The position numbers and the translations under genes were made by a program. From Humidesulfovibrio mexicanus (lineage in GTDB: Bacteria; Desulfobacterota; Desulfovibrionia; Desulfovibrionales; Desulfovibrionaceae), in NCBI RefSeq assembly GCF_900188225.1, contig NZ_FZOC01000011.1, positions 1 to 64,000 of the forward strand: a stretch of DNA of 64,000 nt, written 5' to 3'. Shown one piece after another: positions 44,361 to 54,000 of this stretch; the stretch's first letter is position 1, and each line of letters opens with the position of its first letter. The notes under the pieces are model-generated. The model was not told the origin of the DNA and ran no database searches. It was given only the letters and a program-made list of their open reading frames with translations.

Positions 44361-45296
44361 CTAGATGCTGCGCCCGAAATGGGCGCTCAAGCTCGCGTTG
44401 AAGTCCTCCATGCTGAACCGGTGCTCCTGGGTGCCCTTGCTGGCCACGCAGAAGGCCGCGCACACGCTGCCCAGCTCCGCCGCCTTGGCCAGGGGTTCGC
44501 CCAGGCACAGGCCCTTCAGAAGCCCTGCGCGGTAAGCGTCGCCCGCGCCGGTGGGGTCAAGCGCCTTGTCCACCTTGACCACGGGCACGCGGGTCTCCTG
44601 CGCGCCTTGGGCGATGAGCGAGCCTTCCTCGCCCAGGGTGGTGACCAGCGCGCCGGTGCGCTTGAGCAGTTCCGCGCGCGAAAGGCCAGTGGCCTTGATA
44701 ACCAGTTCGAGCTCGTAGTCGTTGGTGCACAGGGCAAAGGAGCCCTCGATGGCCTGGGCCATCTGCTCGCCGGTAAGCGCGGTGATCTGCTGGCCGGGGT
44801 CGAAGATGTAGGGGATTCCCGCCTTCTTGAAGTAGGCGGGCAGTTCCACCATGTCCTGCACGTTGCCCGGCGAAACGATGCCCATGACGGAGCCGTCGTG
44901 CCGGTCCGGGAATCTGTAGCCGCAGGGCTCGCGCATGGCGCCGGGGTTGAAGCCGGTGATCTGGTTGTCGGCCTGGTCCGTGGTGATGTAGGCCCCGGCC
45001 GTGAACTGGCTCTCCACGCTGCGGATGCCGTCCAGCGGCAGGCCAAGGCCGCGCAGGCGCTCGGCATAGGGGGCGAAGTCGCGCCCGGCGCAGCCGAGAA
45101 TCAGCGGCTTTTCGCCCAGCAGGGCCAGGTTGTAGGCGATGTTGCCCGCTGTGCCGCCGAAAAACTCGCACAAACCGTCCACCAGAAAGCAGACATTCAA
45201 GATGTGGATCTTGTCCGGCAGGATGTGGTCGGAAAACTTGCCGGGAAAGTTCATAATGCGGTCCAAGGCCACGGAGCCGGAAACATAAAGCTGCAT
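44361..45296 (-). CDS. PfkB-family carbohydrate/adenosine kinase
   Basis: A 311-residue ribokinase-fold enzyme. GGTAGNIAYNLALLG binds substrate, NDYELE follows, and DPTGAGDAYRAG holds the anion hole and catalytic Asp. The sequence resembles bacterial adenosine kinases, but substrate is not proven. Start 45296 follows TGGAGGATTC. It is the first gene of the kinase cluster and is separated by 76 nt from the APH-like gene. Confidence 0.88.
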   Translation of the reverse strand: MQLYVSGSVALDRIMNFPGKFSDHILPDKIHILNVCFLVDGLCEFFGGTAGNIAYNLALLGEKPLILGCAGRDFAPYAERLRGLGLPLDGIRSVESQFTAGAYITTDQADNQITGFNPGAMREPCGYRFPDRHDGSVMGIVSPGNVQDMVELPAYFKKAGIPYIFDPGQQITALTGEQMAQAIEGSFALCTNDYELELVIKATGLSRAELLKRTGALVTTLGEEGSLIAQGAQETRVPVVKVDKALDPTGAGDAYRAGLLKGLCLGEPLAKAAELGSVCAAFCVASKGTQEHRFSMEDFNASLSAHFGRSI

Positions 45297-45349
45297 GAAT
45301 CCTCCAGAAGTATGCGGAGCAAAGCCCGCAAGGGGGGTGGTCGGCCGTC

Positions 45350-45676
45350 TCAGGACGGCCGGGGCGCTGTCTCGGCCTCGATCCAGCGCAGAAAATCCGG
45401 GTTGCCGCCGGTTATGGGCAGAGCGGCCACGCAGGGGCAATCATAGCTGTGGGCGCGCTTCAGCGCCTCGGTAAGGGGCGCCACCAGCTCTCCGGTGGTC
45501 TTGAGGACGAGCACGGCCTCTTCGGCGCTTTCAAGGGCGCCTTGCCACCAGTAGAACGAACGCATCCCCGGCAAGATGTTGGCGCAGGCCGCCAGGCGCT
45601 CCGTAACCGCGAGACGGGCCAGGCGCTCGGCCTCGGCCAAACTGGGCGCGGTGACGTAGACCAGGAACGCGGCCAC
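45350..45676 (-). CDS. cutA: Divalent-cation tolerance protein CutA
   Basis: A 108-residue trimeric CutA1 protein: CANILPGMRSFYWWQG, EAVLVLKTT and HSYDCPCVAALPI are the family's conserved blocks. It is linked to copper tolerance; its true role is unsettled. GTG start at 45676, 10 nt after the cytochrome gene, with which it is probably cotranscribed. Confidence 0.92.
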   Translation of the reverse strand: MAAFLVYVTAPSLAEAERLARLAVTERLAACANILPGMRSFYWWQGALESAEEAVLVLKTTGELVAPLTEALKRAHSYDCPCVAALPITGGNPDFLRWIEAETAPRPS

Positions 45677-45686
45677 GGCTTCCCGC

Positions 45687-45974
45687 CTATTTGCCGCACA
45701 GCGGCTTGACGCCGGGCTTGGCCGTGGAAAGATACTCGGCGATGGTGGCGGCGTCGGTTTCGGAAACCGTCGCGCCGTTGCTTCTCATGCGGTCCACGGT
45801 CTGCAGCCAGGCCTCCTGCGGGCGCGTCCCCAGCTTCTCGCATATGCGGCCGCCCGCATGGCAGGAAACGCAGGTCCGGGCGACGAGCTTGCCCGCGCTG
45901 GCCTGGGCGAAAACCAGCCCGGAGACCATGAGCAGGGCATACAGGCCTATGGCGAAGACGAGGAGCTTTTTCAC
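45687..45974 (-). CDS. Small monoheme c-type cytochrome
   Basis: A 95-residue exported protein. The signal peptide is residues 1-24 (LLVFAIGLYALLMVSGLVFA then QA). One heme-binding motif, CVSCH, lies at about 36-40; Met in VDRMRSNGA is a candidate second ligand. The C-terminal PGVKPLCGK adds cysteine. It is a periplasmic electron carrier of the c5/c551 size class. GTG 45974 has AAGGA upstream. Followed by cutA after 10 nt. Confidence 0.88.
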   Translation of the reverse strand: MKKLLVFAIGLYALLMVSGLVFAQASAGKLVARTCVSCHAGGRICEKLGTRPQEAWLQTVDRMRSNGATVSETDAATIAEYLSTAKPGVKPLCGK

Positions 45975-46188
45975 GACGCTGTCCTTGGAATGATGCGTTC
46001 TGCGGCGGCGTGGTGACGCGCCCTCCCGCACTTCGGGTTCAATCACACTTCCCCTTGTCTGGCAACCCGAAACCGCCACCCGGACGCGCCCGGCCAGGTC
46101 GGCCCGGGCCGCTTGCCTCTCGCCGCGCCGAATGCTACCCACCCCGGAAAATCGTCTTGCCGGGGCGCCCCGGCCACAAGGAGCAGCC

Positions 46189-46869
46189 ATGCCCGCCCAG
46201 ACCGCCGCGCCAGCGACAGGCGCGCAGCGCACGCGCGCCCAGGAGGTGTTCGCCATCCTGGCCGCGCGCTACCCCTCCCCGGCCCCGGCCCTGGACTACG
46301 CCGACGCCTGGGGCCTGCTGGTGGCCACAGTGCTGGCGGCGCAATGCACCGACGCCCGCGTGAACCAGGTGACGCCGACGCTCTTTGCCCGCTGGCCGCG
46401 CATCGCCGACCTTGCCGACGCCGACGTGACGGACATAGAAGACGTGGTGCGCTCCACGGGCTTCTTCCGCAACAAGGCCAAGAACCTCAAGGCGGCGGCG
46501 GCGCGCGTCATGGCGGTGTACGGCGGCGAGGTGCCCCGCAGCATGGCCGAGCTCATCACCCTGCCCGGCGTGGCCAGAAAGACCGCCAACATCGTGCTCT
46601 CGAACGCCTTCGGCATCAACGAGGGCATCGCCGTGGACACCCACGTCACCCGCCTCGCCTTCCGCCTGGGCTTCACCCAAAGCGACGCCCCCAAGATCAT
46701 CGAGCGCGACCTGATGCCGCTGTTCGACCGCTCCCAGTGGGCGGACATCAACCACTATCTGGTGTTCTTCGGCCGCGAGGTGTGCGACGCCCGCAAGCCG
46801 AAGTGCGCCCCGGAGAACGGCCCGCCCTGCCCGCTGGCCCACCTGTGCCCCAGAAAAGGACTCAAATGA
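46189..46869 (+). CDS. nth: Endonuclease III (base-excision glycosylase/AP lyase)
   Basis: A 226-residue HhH-GPD enzyme that removes oxidised pyrimidines. The helix-hairpin-helix is [12 protein letters not shown] with catalytic Lys in RKTAN, and Asp lies in VDTHVTRLA. The C-terminal iron-sulfur cluster has four cysteines spaced C-x6-C-x7-C-x5-C, instead of the usual x2 in the middle. AAGGAG precedes the ATG. Stop overlaps the tgt start. Confidence 0.93.
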   Translation: MPAQTAAPATGAQRTRAQEVFAILAARYPSPAPALDYADAWGLLVATVLAAQCTDARVNQVTPTLFARWPRIADLADADVTDIEDVVRSTGFFRNKAKNLKAAAARVMAVYGGEVPRSMAELITLPGVARKTANIVLSNAFGINEGIAVDTHVTRLAFRLGFTQSDAPKIIERDLMPLFDRSQWADINHYLVFFGREVCDARKPKCAPENGPPCPLAHLCPRKGLK

Positions 46870-48014
46870 CCTACGATCCCGCCACACTCGGCCAGTTCAC
46901 CATCACCGCCACCGACGGCGCGGCCCGGCGCGGCAGCCTCGTCACCGCCCACGGCGTGGTTCAGACGCCCATCTTCATGCCCGTGGGCACCCAGGGCAGC
47001 GTGAAGGCGCTTGCCCCGGACGACCTCGACGCCGCTGGCGCGCAGATCATTTTGGGCAACACCTACCACCTGTACCTGCGCCCTGGCGACGACCTGCTGG
47101 CGCGCAAGGGCGGCCTGCACCGCTTCGCCAGCTGGAACAAGCCCATCCTGACCGACAGCGGCGGCTTCCAGGTCTTCAGCCTGAAGGACATCCGCAAGCT
47201 TTCCGAGGACGGGGTGGAGTTCCGCTCCCACCACGACGGCAGCAAGCACTTTTTCTCGCCGGAAAAGGTCATGAGCATCCAGAACAACATCGGCTCGGAC
47301 ATCATGATGGTGCTGGACGAGTGCGTGGCCTACGGCGCGGACTACGACTACACGGCCAAATCCCTGGAGCTGACCACCCGCTGGGCGCGGCGGTGCAGGC
47401 AGGCGCACCCCAGGCACAAGAACGGGCAGCTGCTCTTCGGCATCAACCAGGGCGGGTTCTTCAAGGATCTGCGGGAACGGAGCCTCGCGCAGCTTGCGGA
47501 AATCGACTTCGACGGCTTCGCCATCGGCGGGCTCTCGGTGGGCGAAAGCATCCCCGAGATGTACGACATGCTGCACCACATCGCGCCCCTCATGCCCCGG
47601 GACACGCCCCGCTACCTCATGGGCGTGGGCACGCCCCTGGACATCCTGGAGGGCATCAGCGCCGGGGTGGACATGTTCGACTGCGTGCTGCCCACCAGGA
47701 ACGCGCGCAACGGCACGCTGTATACGTCCCAGGGCAAGGTGAACATCCGCCGGGCCGAGTACCGGGAGGACGACTCCCCGCTGGACCCCCTGTGCCCCTG
47801 CTACGCCTGCCGCACCTTCAGCAAGGCCTATTTGCGGCACCTCTACGTGGCCCAGGAGCTTTTGTCGTACCGGCTCAACTCCCTGCACAACATCACCTTC
47901 TTCCTCACCCTGGCCCGCCAGGCGCGGGAGGCCATCGAGCAAGGCCGCTTCGCCGCGCTCAAGGCCCACTACCAGGACGTGTTCGCCCCGGCCAAGGACG
48001 GCGGCAAGCCATGA
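46866..48014 (+). CDS. tgt: Queuine tRNA-ribosyltransferase
   Basis: A 382-residue TIM-barrel enzyme that replaces G34 by preQ1 in tRNAs for Asp, Asn, His and Tyr. [12 protein letters not shown] carries one catalytic Asp and [14 protein letters not shown] the nucleophile. Zinc ligands are in [22 protein letters not shown] differs from the more common GIVQGG. Start overlaps nth by 4 nt and its stop overlaps the ydcF-like gene. Confidence 0.96.
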   Translation: MTYDPATLGQFTITATDGAARRGSLVTAHGVVQTPIFMPVGTQGSVKALAPDDLDAAGAQIILGNTYHLYLRPGDDLLARKGGLHRFASWNKPILTDSGGFQVFSLKDIRKLSEDGVEFRSHHDGSKHFFSPEKVMSIQNNIGSDIMMVLDECVAYGADYDYTAKSLELTTRWARRCRQAHPRHKNGQLLFGINQGGFFKDLRERSLAQLAEIDFDGFAIGGLSVGESIPEMYDMLHHIAPLMPRDTPRYLMGVGTPLDILEGISAGVDMFDCVLPTRNARNGTLYTSQGKVNIRRAEYREDDSPLDPLCPCYACRTFSKAYLRHLYVAQELLSYRLNSLHNITFFLTLARQAREAIEQGRFAALKAHYQDVFAPAKDGGKP

Positions 48015-48829
48015 TCCGCGCGGCGCTGGGCTGGCTTTTCCGCATATGGGGCGCGGCCAGCCTGCTGGGGCTGGCCCTGTGCGCCGGGCTCATGCTCTGC
48101 GCCGGGTGGTGGCTGCCCGTGCACGATGCGCCCGGCCCCGCCGACGCCATCGTCATCATGGGCGGGGATGCGCGGCGCTCGGCCCATGGGGCGGACCTGT
48201 ACCTGGCCGGATACGCCCAGGCCGTGTACGTGGCCAGGCCGTTCTACGACCCGCCGGAACCCCTGTGCGAGTTGGGCCTGCCCTGTCCCAGGGAGGAGGA
48301 GGTGGTCCAGACCGTGCTCTCCATCAAGGGCGTGCCGCGCGCGGCCACGCGCCTATACGGGCGCGAGCTTTTGAGCACCGTGGAGGAGGCCGAGGCCCTG
48401 GCGCGTGCGCTGCCGCCGGAGGCCAGGACCATCCTTGTGGTCACCTCGCCCTCGCACTGCCGCCGGGCGCTCGCCGTGCTGCGCCACGAGCTGCCCGGCC
48501 GCACCATCCTCATGAGCCCCACGCCGCACGAGCGCTTCGAGCCCAAGTGGTGGACGCACCAGGCCTCGGCCAAGGCCGTGGTGCTGGAGCTGGCCAAATT
48601 CGCGCAGTATTACGTGGGCAAGCCGTTCCGCACGGGCGTTTCCATGCGGCCGGACGCTGGCGGGAGGGATGACACAGTCCGCGATGCGGCGGGAGGCGGA
48701 GGGCAAGACGCTCCCGAAAACGCCGGGAAATACGGAACGGACGCAACAACGCCCAGGGGCGAACCCGCGCGCACTGCGAAACCGCCCCAAGCCGGGGCAG
48801 ACGGGTCACGCGGGGCGCAGTCCCTCTGA
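48011..48829 (+). CDS. YdcF-family (DUF218) membrane-anchored protein
   Basis: A 272-residue protein with one N-terminal helix (about 12-35) and a DUF218 domain (about 44-205). The domain has [13 protein letters not shown], the serine/threonine-rich [10 protein letters not shown] and [19 protein letters not shown]. Members such as YdcF and SanA bind nucleotide or act in envelope integrity, function unproven. The last 65 residues are Gly/Ala/Pro-rich and probably disordered. ATG overlaps the tgt stop by 4 nt. Confidence 0.82.
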   Translation: MIRAALGWLFRIWGAASLLGLALCAGLMLCAGWWLPVHDAPGPADAIVIMGGDARRSAHGADLYLAGYAQAVYVARPFYDPPEPLCELGLPCPREEEVVQTVLSIKGVPRAATRLYGRELLSTVEEAEALARALPPEARTILVVTSPSHCRRALAVLRHELPGRTILMSPTPHERFEPKWWTHQASAKAVVLELAKFAQYYVGKPFRTGVSMRPDAGGRDDTVRDAAGGGGQDAPENAGKYGTDATTPRGEPARTAKPPQAGADGSRGAQSL

Positions 48830-48831
48830 AC

Positions 48832-49299
48832 TCAGGCCGGGGCCTTGCTGCGGCACTTGGGGCACAGGCCGTACAGGTCCATTCTGTGCCGCGCCAGGGT
48901 GAAGCCGTACTTCTCGGCCAACTCCACCTGTCTGGTCTCGATGACCGGGTCCATGATCTCGATGGTGCGGCCGCACACCTCGCAAATGAGGTGGTCGTGG
49001 TGCTCCGCGCCAAAGTGCGGCTCATAGCGGGTAATGCCGTCGGCGAAGCTCACGGCCTCGGCCAGGCCGCACCCGGCCAGCAGCTTGAGAGTGCGGTACA
49101 CCGTGGCTTGGCCGATGGAGGCGTCGCGCCGTTTGACCTTGGCGTACAGCTCCTCGGAGGACACGTGCCCCGGCTCCAGCAGGAAGATATCCAGGATCAG
49201 CCTGCGCTGCGGGGTAATTTTGAGCCTGTGCTCCTGCAGATAGGAGGTGAAGGCCTGGTGCGGGGTCAGCCGTTGTGAGGAGTCTGGTTTCTGGCGCAT
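48832..49299 (-). CDS. Fur-family metal-responsive repressor
   Basis: A 155-residue Fur homologue. The winged helix carries LKITPQRRLILDIF and ATVYRTLKLLAGCGL, and the metal region has the HHDHLIC segment. Structural zinc cysteines are CEVC and CPKC. It is likely Fur itself or PerR-like; the distinction cannot be read safely. ATG 49299 lies only about 10 nt downstream of its -10 box, so the leader is very short. It converges with ydcF and diverges from a small membrane protein. Confidence 0.9.
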   Translation of the reverse strand: MRQKPDSSQRLTPHQAFTSYLQEHRLKITPQRRLILDIFLLEPGHVSSEELYAKVKRRDASIGQATVYRTLKLLAGCGLAEAVSFADGITRYEPHFGAEHHDHLICEVCGRTIEIMDPVIETRQVELAEKYGFTLARHRMDLYGLCPKCRSKAPA

Positions 49300-49308
49300 G
49301 GAATGACT

Positions 49309-49336
49309 CTTATGGAATCCGCGGCGTTTCTGTCAA
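49309..49336 (-). promoter_or_regulatory. Promoter of the fur-family gene
   Basis: TTGACA (49331-49336 on the complement) and CATAAG (49309-49314) are 16 nt apart. A nearby repeat, ATGCGC at 49336-49341 and 49344-49349, could be an operator. The transcript leader would be only a few nt. Confidence 0.6.
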
Positions 49337-49368
49337 TGCGCGAATGCGCATAACAGCCCTCTGACTTC

Positions 49369-49397
49369 TTGACAGCCCCCCCGGCCTGCGTTCTATT
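49369..49397 (+). promoter_or_regulatory. Promoter of the 56-residue membrane-protein gene
   Basis: TTGACA (49369-49374) and TCTATT (49392-49397) are separated by 17 nt, about 50 nt before the start codon. It is back-to-back with the fur promoter. Confidence 0.5.
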
Positions 49398-49447
49398 GAC
49401 CCCGTCCGAGCCGCCTTGCGGCCGGGCGACGAAAACAAGGGGCTGCC

Positions 49448-49618
49448 ATGCTGGAACTTTCGCTGTGGGTCCTCGGGGGCGTGTTCGTGCTTGGCCTTGT
49501 GGCCTGCCGCCTTGCGCGCAAGCCCAAGAAACAGCACGACATGGAACTCCTGGATTTCGACTTCGACAAAAGCAAGAACTATGAAAAGGACGGGCGCAAA
49601 TACCCGTTCTCCTACTAG
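49448..49618 (+). CDS. Small single-helix membrane protein, 56 residues
   Basis: ATG 49448 follows AAGGGG with good spacing and runs 56 codons to TAG. Residues about 4-22 (LSLWVLGGVFVLGLVACRL) form one transmembrane helix. A basic segment (ARKPKKQH) and an acidic, aromatic tail (DFDFDKSKNYEKD, ending PFSY) follow. The layout of helix then charged tail suggests an N-out, C-cytoplasmic protein. No family recognised. It shares an intergenic region with the Fur-family gene, so metal control is possible. Confidence 0.75.
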   Translation: MLELSLWVLGGVFVLGLVACRLARKPKKQHDMELLDFDFDKSKNYEKDGRKYPFSY

Positions 49619-49631
49619 CCCAACCGTCCGG

Positions 49632-51041
49632 CTAGCACTGCTGGCCGGCGCGGCTGCGGATGGCCTCAAGCTCGCGGGCGCGCGCCCCGCTTGAGCGCAG
49701 CTCCTCGGCCTCGGAACGGGCGAACTCCTCAAGGGTCACATTGGCCGGGCTGGAACCCAAGGTTTCGGCAAAGGCGTCGAAAAGCGGGTCCACCCCTTCG
49801 TGGATCAGCATCCCCCCGCATTCCCCACCGTCCCCGCAGCGCTCCAGCACGGCCAGCACCTCGGCCATGCGGATGTTGTCCGCCGCCACGGCCAGCCCAT
49901 AGCCCAAGTCCTCCGCCTCGCCCATGGGCGCCACCATGCCTGCATCGGCCAGAATGCCCAGGGTGTCTGCCACAACGTCCTCGGGCAGGCGCAAATCCCG
50001 TGCAAGGAGGCGCACCGGAAGCGGAGAAAGACCGGCCGCGAAACGCGCCGCGATGCGCGAAAGCGCGGCCACGGCCACCTTTTGGCGCGAGAGGGGGCTC
50101 AGACGCTGGGAAAGCCCCCTGCGCACGAAGGCGTTCATGTGCTGCACCGCAAAGGACACCTCCGCGCCGAGCAGCACGATGATCCAGCTTATGTACAGCC
50201 AGACCAAAAAGAGCGGCAGTTGCGCAAAGCTGCCGTAGATGGCGTTGTACTTGGTGAAGCCAATCTGCCAGTGGATGTACAGCCACTGGGCGCTTTGCCA
50301 CATGGTGCCCGCCACCAGCCCGCCCACCGCCGCGGACTTGAGCCGCACATGCGTATTGGGCACAAAGGCGTAGACGAAAATGAAGCCCACCCACACCAGC
50401 GAAAGCGAAAACAGCTTGAGCAGGAACTCCTCCAACCCCACGGAGCCCGAGGCGCTCAGGAAGTCCTGGACCAGATCCAGCTTCTGCACGGCCACGGTGA
50501 GGCTGGCGGCCACAAGCACGATGATGGGGCAAATGACGATGACGGAGAAGAAGTCCGTGAATTTTCGCCAACTGCTGCGCCCGCGCTTGACGTTCCAAAT
50601 GGAGTTGAACGCGCGCTCCACGTTGCCAACCGTGGTGAACACGGTGAGCAGCAACGTGCCCACGCCTATCCACCCAAGGGTCTTGACGTTTGTGTTGGCG
50701 ATGTATTGCAGAATCTTGTTCACCACCTCCACGCGGTCAGCGGCGATACCCATGAGAAAATTGCGGAAAAAGCCCGCGTTCTGCAGACCGAAGCCCTTGG
50801 AGATGGAGAAGGCCACGGCCAAAAGCGGCACGATGGACAGGATGGTGGTGAAGGTCAGCGCCGAGGCGCGGATGATGCAATGGTCGGCCAAGAACCCCTT
50901 GACCACCATGTGCCCCAGACGGGAGAGGGCGTACGCCTTGCCCTTCAATCCGCCGACATCGCCTGCGTCCTTGGCCCAAATGTCCCGGCTGAAGTGGCGC
51001 TCCAGCCGCGCGCCCAGCCCCTTTCCCCAGCTCTGTCCCAT
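49632..51041 (-). CDS. YihY/BrkB-family membrane protein with C-terminal winged-helix extension
   Basis: A 469-residue protein. Residues about 45-320 hold six hydrophobic segments and the YihY signatures IRASALTFTTILSIVPLLAV and PNTHVRLKSAAVGGLVAGTMW. The last 150 residues are cytoplasmic and look like a winged-helix domain (VRLLARDLRLPEDVVADTLGILADAGMV), common in longer YihY proteins. Function unsettled. It follows asmA by 16 nt in the leftward operon. Confidence 0.88.
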   Translation of the reverse strand: MGQSWGKGLGARLERHFSRDIWAKDAGDVGGLKGKAYALSRLGHMVVKGFLADHCIIRASALTFTTILSIVPLLAVAFSISKGFGLQNAGFFRNFLMGIAADRVEVVNKILQYIANTNVKTLGWIGVGTLLLTVFTTVGNVERAFNSIWNVKRGRSSWRKFTDFFSVIVICPIIVLVAASLTVAVQKLDLVQDFLSASGSVGLEEFLLKLFSLSLVWVGFIFVYAFVPNTHVRLKSAAVGGLVAGTMWQSAQWLYIHWQIGFTKYNAIYGSFAQLPLFLVWLYISWIIVLLGAEVSFAVQHMNAFVRRGLSQRLSPLSRQKVAVAALSRIAARFAAGLSPLPVRLLARDLRLPEDVVADTLGILADAGMVAPMGEAEDLGYGLAVAADNIRMAEVLAVLERCGDGGECGGMLIHEGVDPLFDAFAETLGSSPANVTLEEFARSEAEELRSSGARARELEAIRSRAGQQC

Positions 51042-51057
51042 GCGTCCTGCTCCCGGT

Positions 51058-54000
51058 CTAGAACAGCAAATCCTTGAAGAACTTGATGGGCTTGAGCGGC
51101 AAGCCCAGAATTCCCTTGATAGTGTTGGTAATCAGCAAGCCGGGTGGAATTTCCATCTCCGGGTCGCGCAGCCGCCCGAAAACGCGGATAGGCACCTCGG
51201 GGATGCCGGGCATGCTCGCGGCGAGCGTCAACTGGATCGTATCCGCAGCGGGCGAAAAACGTCCCTTGCCCGTCACGACCATGTTCGGGGCTTCCATGCG
51301 GAAATCCTCGGACTGGAACACCCCCTGTGCCACCTTGACCTTGGCCGAGGCCACGGAGAACGGGGAGCCTACCCGCCGGGCCGACGTGGACTGCGGCGTC
51401 GCCCCCGCCGGCGTCTTGGCTACGTCCTGGGCCTCGCCCTGGCCGGAGCCGGAGAGCACGTACGAGCCGTCCGTGATCTTGAAGCTTCCCAGTCCCTCCA
51501 GCGTGCGCAACAGATCATGGTCCGTGGGGCCTGCGCCGGTCACGTCCAGAAACAGGTCCGTCCGACCGGAAACAAGCTGCTTGCCAGCCCAATCCCGCAT
51601 GAAGGCACCAGCCTGAAAATCCTTTGCGGCCAGCGCCAGGCGGGTCTGCATGGTCTTGGGCCCGGTCACCTGGGCCGAGAACTCGCCGCTGATGCTGCCG
51701 CCGTAGAACGAACCGGACAGGGGCTTCACCGTGAGCGTTCCGCCGGAAGCCCGAGCCGTGGCCCGCAAGTCGCGCGTGGAGATGCCCAGCACCTTGAAGC
51801 CGCGCAAGACCACGGCGCCCTCAAGGTTCAGGCCGCGCAGGGTGTCCACCGGCAGCGGATCCAGAGTGGGCGGGTCCGGCGCGGCTCCGCGGCGCGGCGG
51901 CGGGACGGGCGGCAGGTAGCGGTCCAGGTCCAGAACCCCGCCGGAGAGGTTCACGCTCTGCCGCGGGGCGCTGAAATTTTGCACCGAATACGACCCGCGC
52001 AGCGGCAGGTCGTCCAGCTGCGCGCTCAGGTTCGTCAAGGCCATGCCCTCGCCGGAGAGGCGCAGATCGGCCTCGCCGGACAAATGCTGCAGCACGCGCT
52101 TGTCGGCGGTTCTCGGCGCGTCGATGTCCAAAGCCGCCAGCACGCGCCTGGGGTCGCCCTCCTGGCAGCGCACGTGGCCCGACAGGCTCCAGTCCCCTCC
52201 CAGCCCGGCGACCGATGCCGCGCCGGACAGGTTCAGGCCGCAGGCCGACAGCGCGGCCGACTGCAGGGACAGAGTTGCGGCGGAAAAATCAAGCGCGCCT
52301 TTGCCCGAGAACACGGCCTCGTTCTCGCGGGCGGGGAGAAACCAGCCTTTCAAGCGGCCGCTGGCTGTAGCCCCGGAAAGCATGGTCTTGCCCTGGCGTT
52401 CGCGCAGCAGACCCGCCACCCGCGCATCCAGGGAAAGCTGCGGCGCAACGCCCGTGGCGGAAACGCCGCCATCCAACTGCAGGGCCCAGTCCGCCCCGGC
52501 CAAAGGCGCCGGCGCAAGGCGAGCCTGCGCCTTGAGCGCGGAAAGCCGCAACCGCCGGGGCTGGGCCTTGGGTTGTCCCTTGACCGGGGCAAGTTCCAGC
52601 ACGCATGGCCCCAGACTGGCCTGCACATCGGCCACGGCGCGCCGCACCACGTGGGCAAGCCGGGTAGTCGGCGAGGTGGCGACACCCGGAGCATTGCCCC
52701 GAAACGTCAGGTCCATGCGGCCCGACAGCCCGCCCCCTGCGCGATTGACCCAGGCCACCTGCCGCGCATCCACGTCGTCCATGGTCAGCGAACCGCTCCA
52801 CCCCAGCACAGGACCGGCGGGACCGGCCGTGGGCCTGGGGTCTCGCTGGGCCTCGCCAAGCTGCACGGTCACATCCGCCGCAAAGGTACCGCCCTGGGCG
52901 CGCATGGGCTTCAGCTGAAACCGGTGCCTGCCCTGCCCGCCCTGCCACTCCACCTGGGCGGCCTGCCCGGACACTCCGGCCATGGTGAGCGCGCCCGTGT
53001 TGATGCGGCCCGTTCCGTGCACCGCGCGCAGATAGTCCAGGGGCAGATCGGCCACCACCAGCGGCGGACTGGTGGCGTTTGAGGTGAAGGCCGACCAGAG
53101 CGCATCGGCGTCCAGACGGTTTGCGGCGAGTTCGAAGTCCAGTTCCGAGCCCTTGTCGAAGCCCATGCGCACCCGGCCGGACAATTCCGAGGAATCCAGG
53201 ACGAATCCGCTGGTCTCGAACACCAGTTCATGCACATCGGAGGTGATGGACAGTGAACCATGGGCGTTGTGCAACGCGCCCTTATGATCGTGCACGATGG
53301 TCCCTGGCCAATAGGCGTTGGCCACGCCACGGGGGCTGAACGGCTCAAGGCGCAGCTTCGCCTCCAGGCGGAACATCTCGGTCACGTCCAGGAACGTCAC
53401 TTCCCCCGTGCCCTTGGCCCCGATGAGATGCAGCCGCACATTGGACAACTTGAGGTGCCTGCCGGCTTCCTCCACGCTGAGATCGCAGGCCAGGCTGGCC
53501 TTGGGCGAGGTCTTGGGCATGAAGGTTCCGCCCACGTCGGCCCGGACCGTGGTCTCCGTAAGCAACGGGCCGGGGTCGGCGGCGCTCCAGTGCAGCTTGC
53601 CGGAGCTCTCGACGCGCGCCACCAGGCCGGGACGCGGCCAGGTAAAATCGCAGGAGGCGGTGAAGGGCAGTTCCTCTCCGGACTCGATGCGGCCCGTGCG
53701 CAGGTCCACGTCGGTGGTGATGTAGCTGTGGTTGTGGCTGTGGTCGTCCAGGCGGATGCTGCTGTCGGTCATGCGCAGACCGCGCACGGCGAAGCGCGAA
53801 AACATGGGACCGGCCTCGTGGGAGGCGTTTTCCTGCTCGCGCAGGTGCTCGGCCATGCCCTCCCAGTTGCCGCGCCCCTGCTCGTCCATGGTCAACACCA
53901 CTTCGGCGTCGATGAGCTCGATATGGTCGAACACCAGATGACGCCGGAGCAGGGGCAAAACCTGGATGCGCGCGCCCACCTCGCGGGCGGTGAGCAGGGG

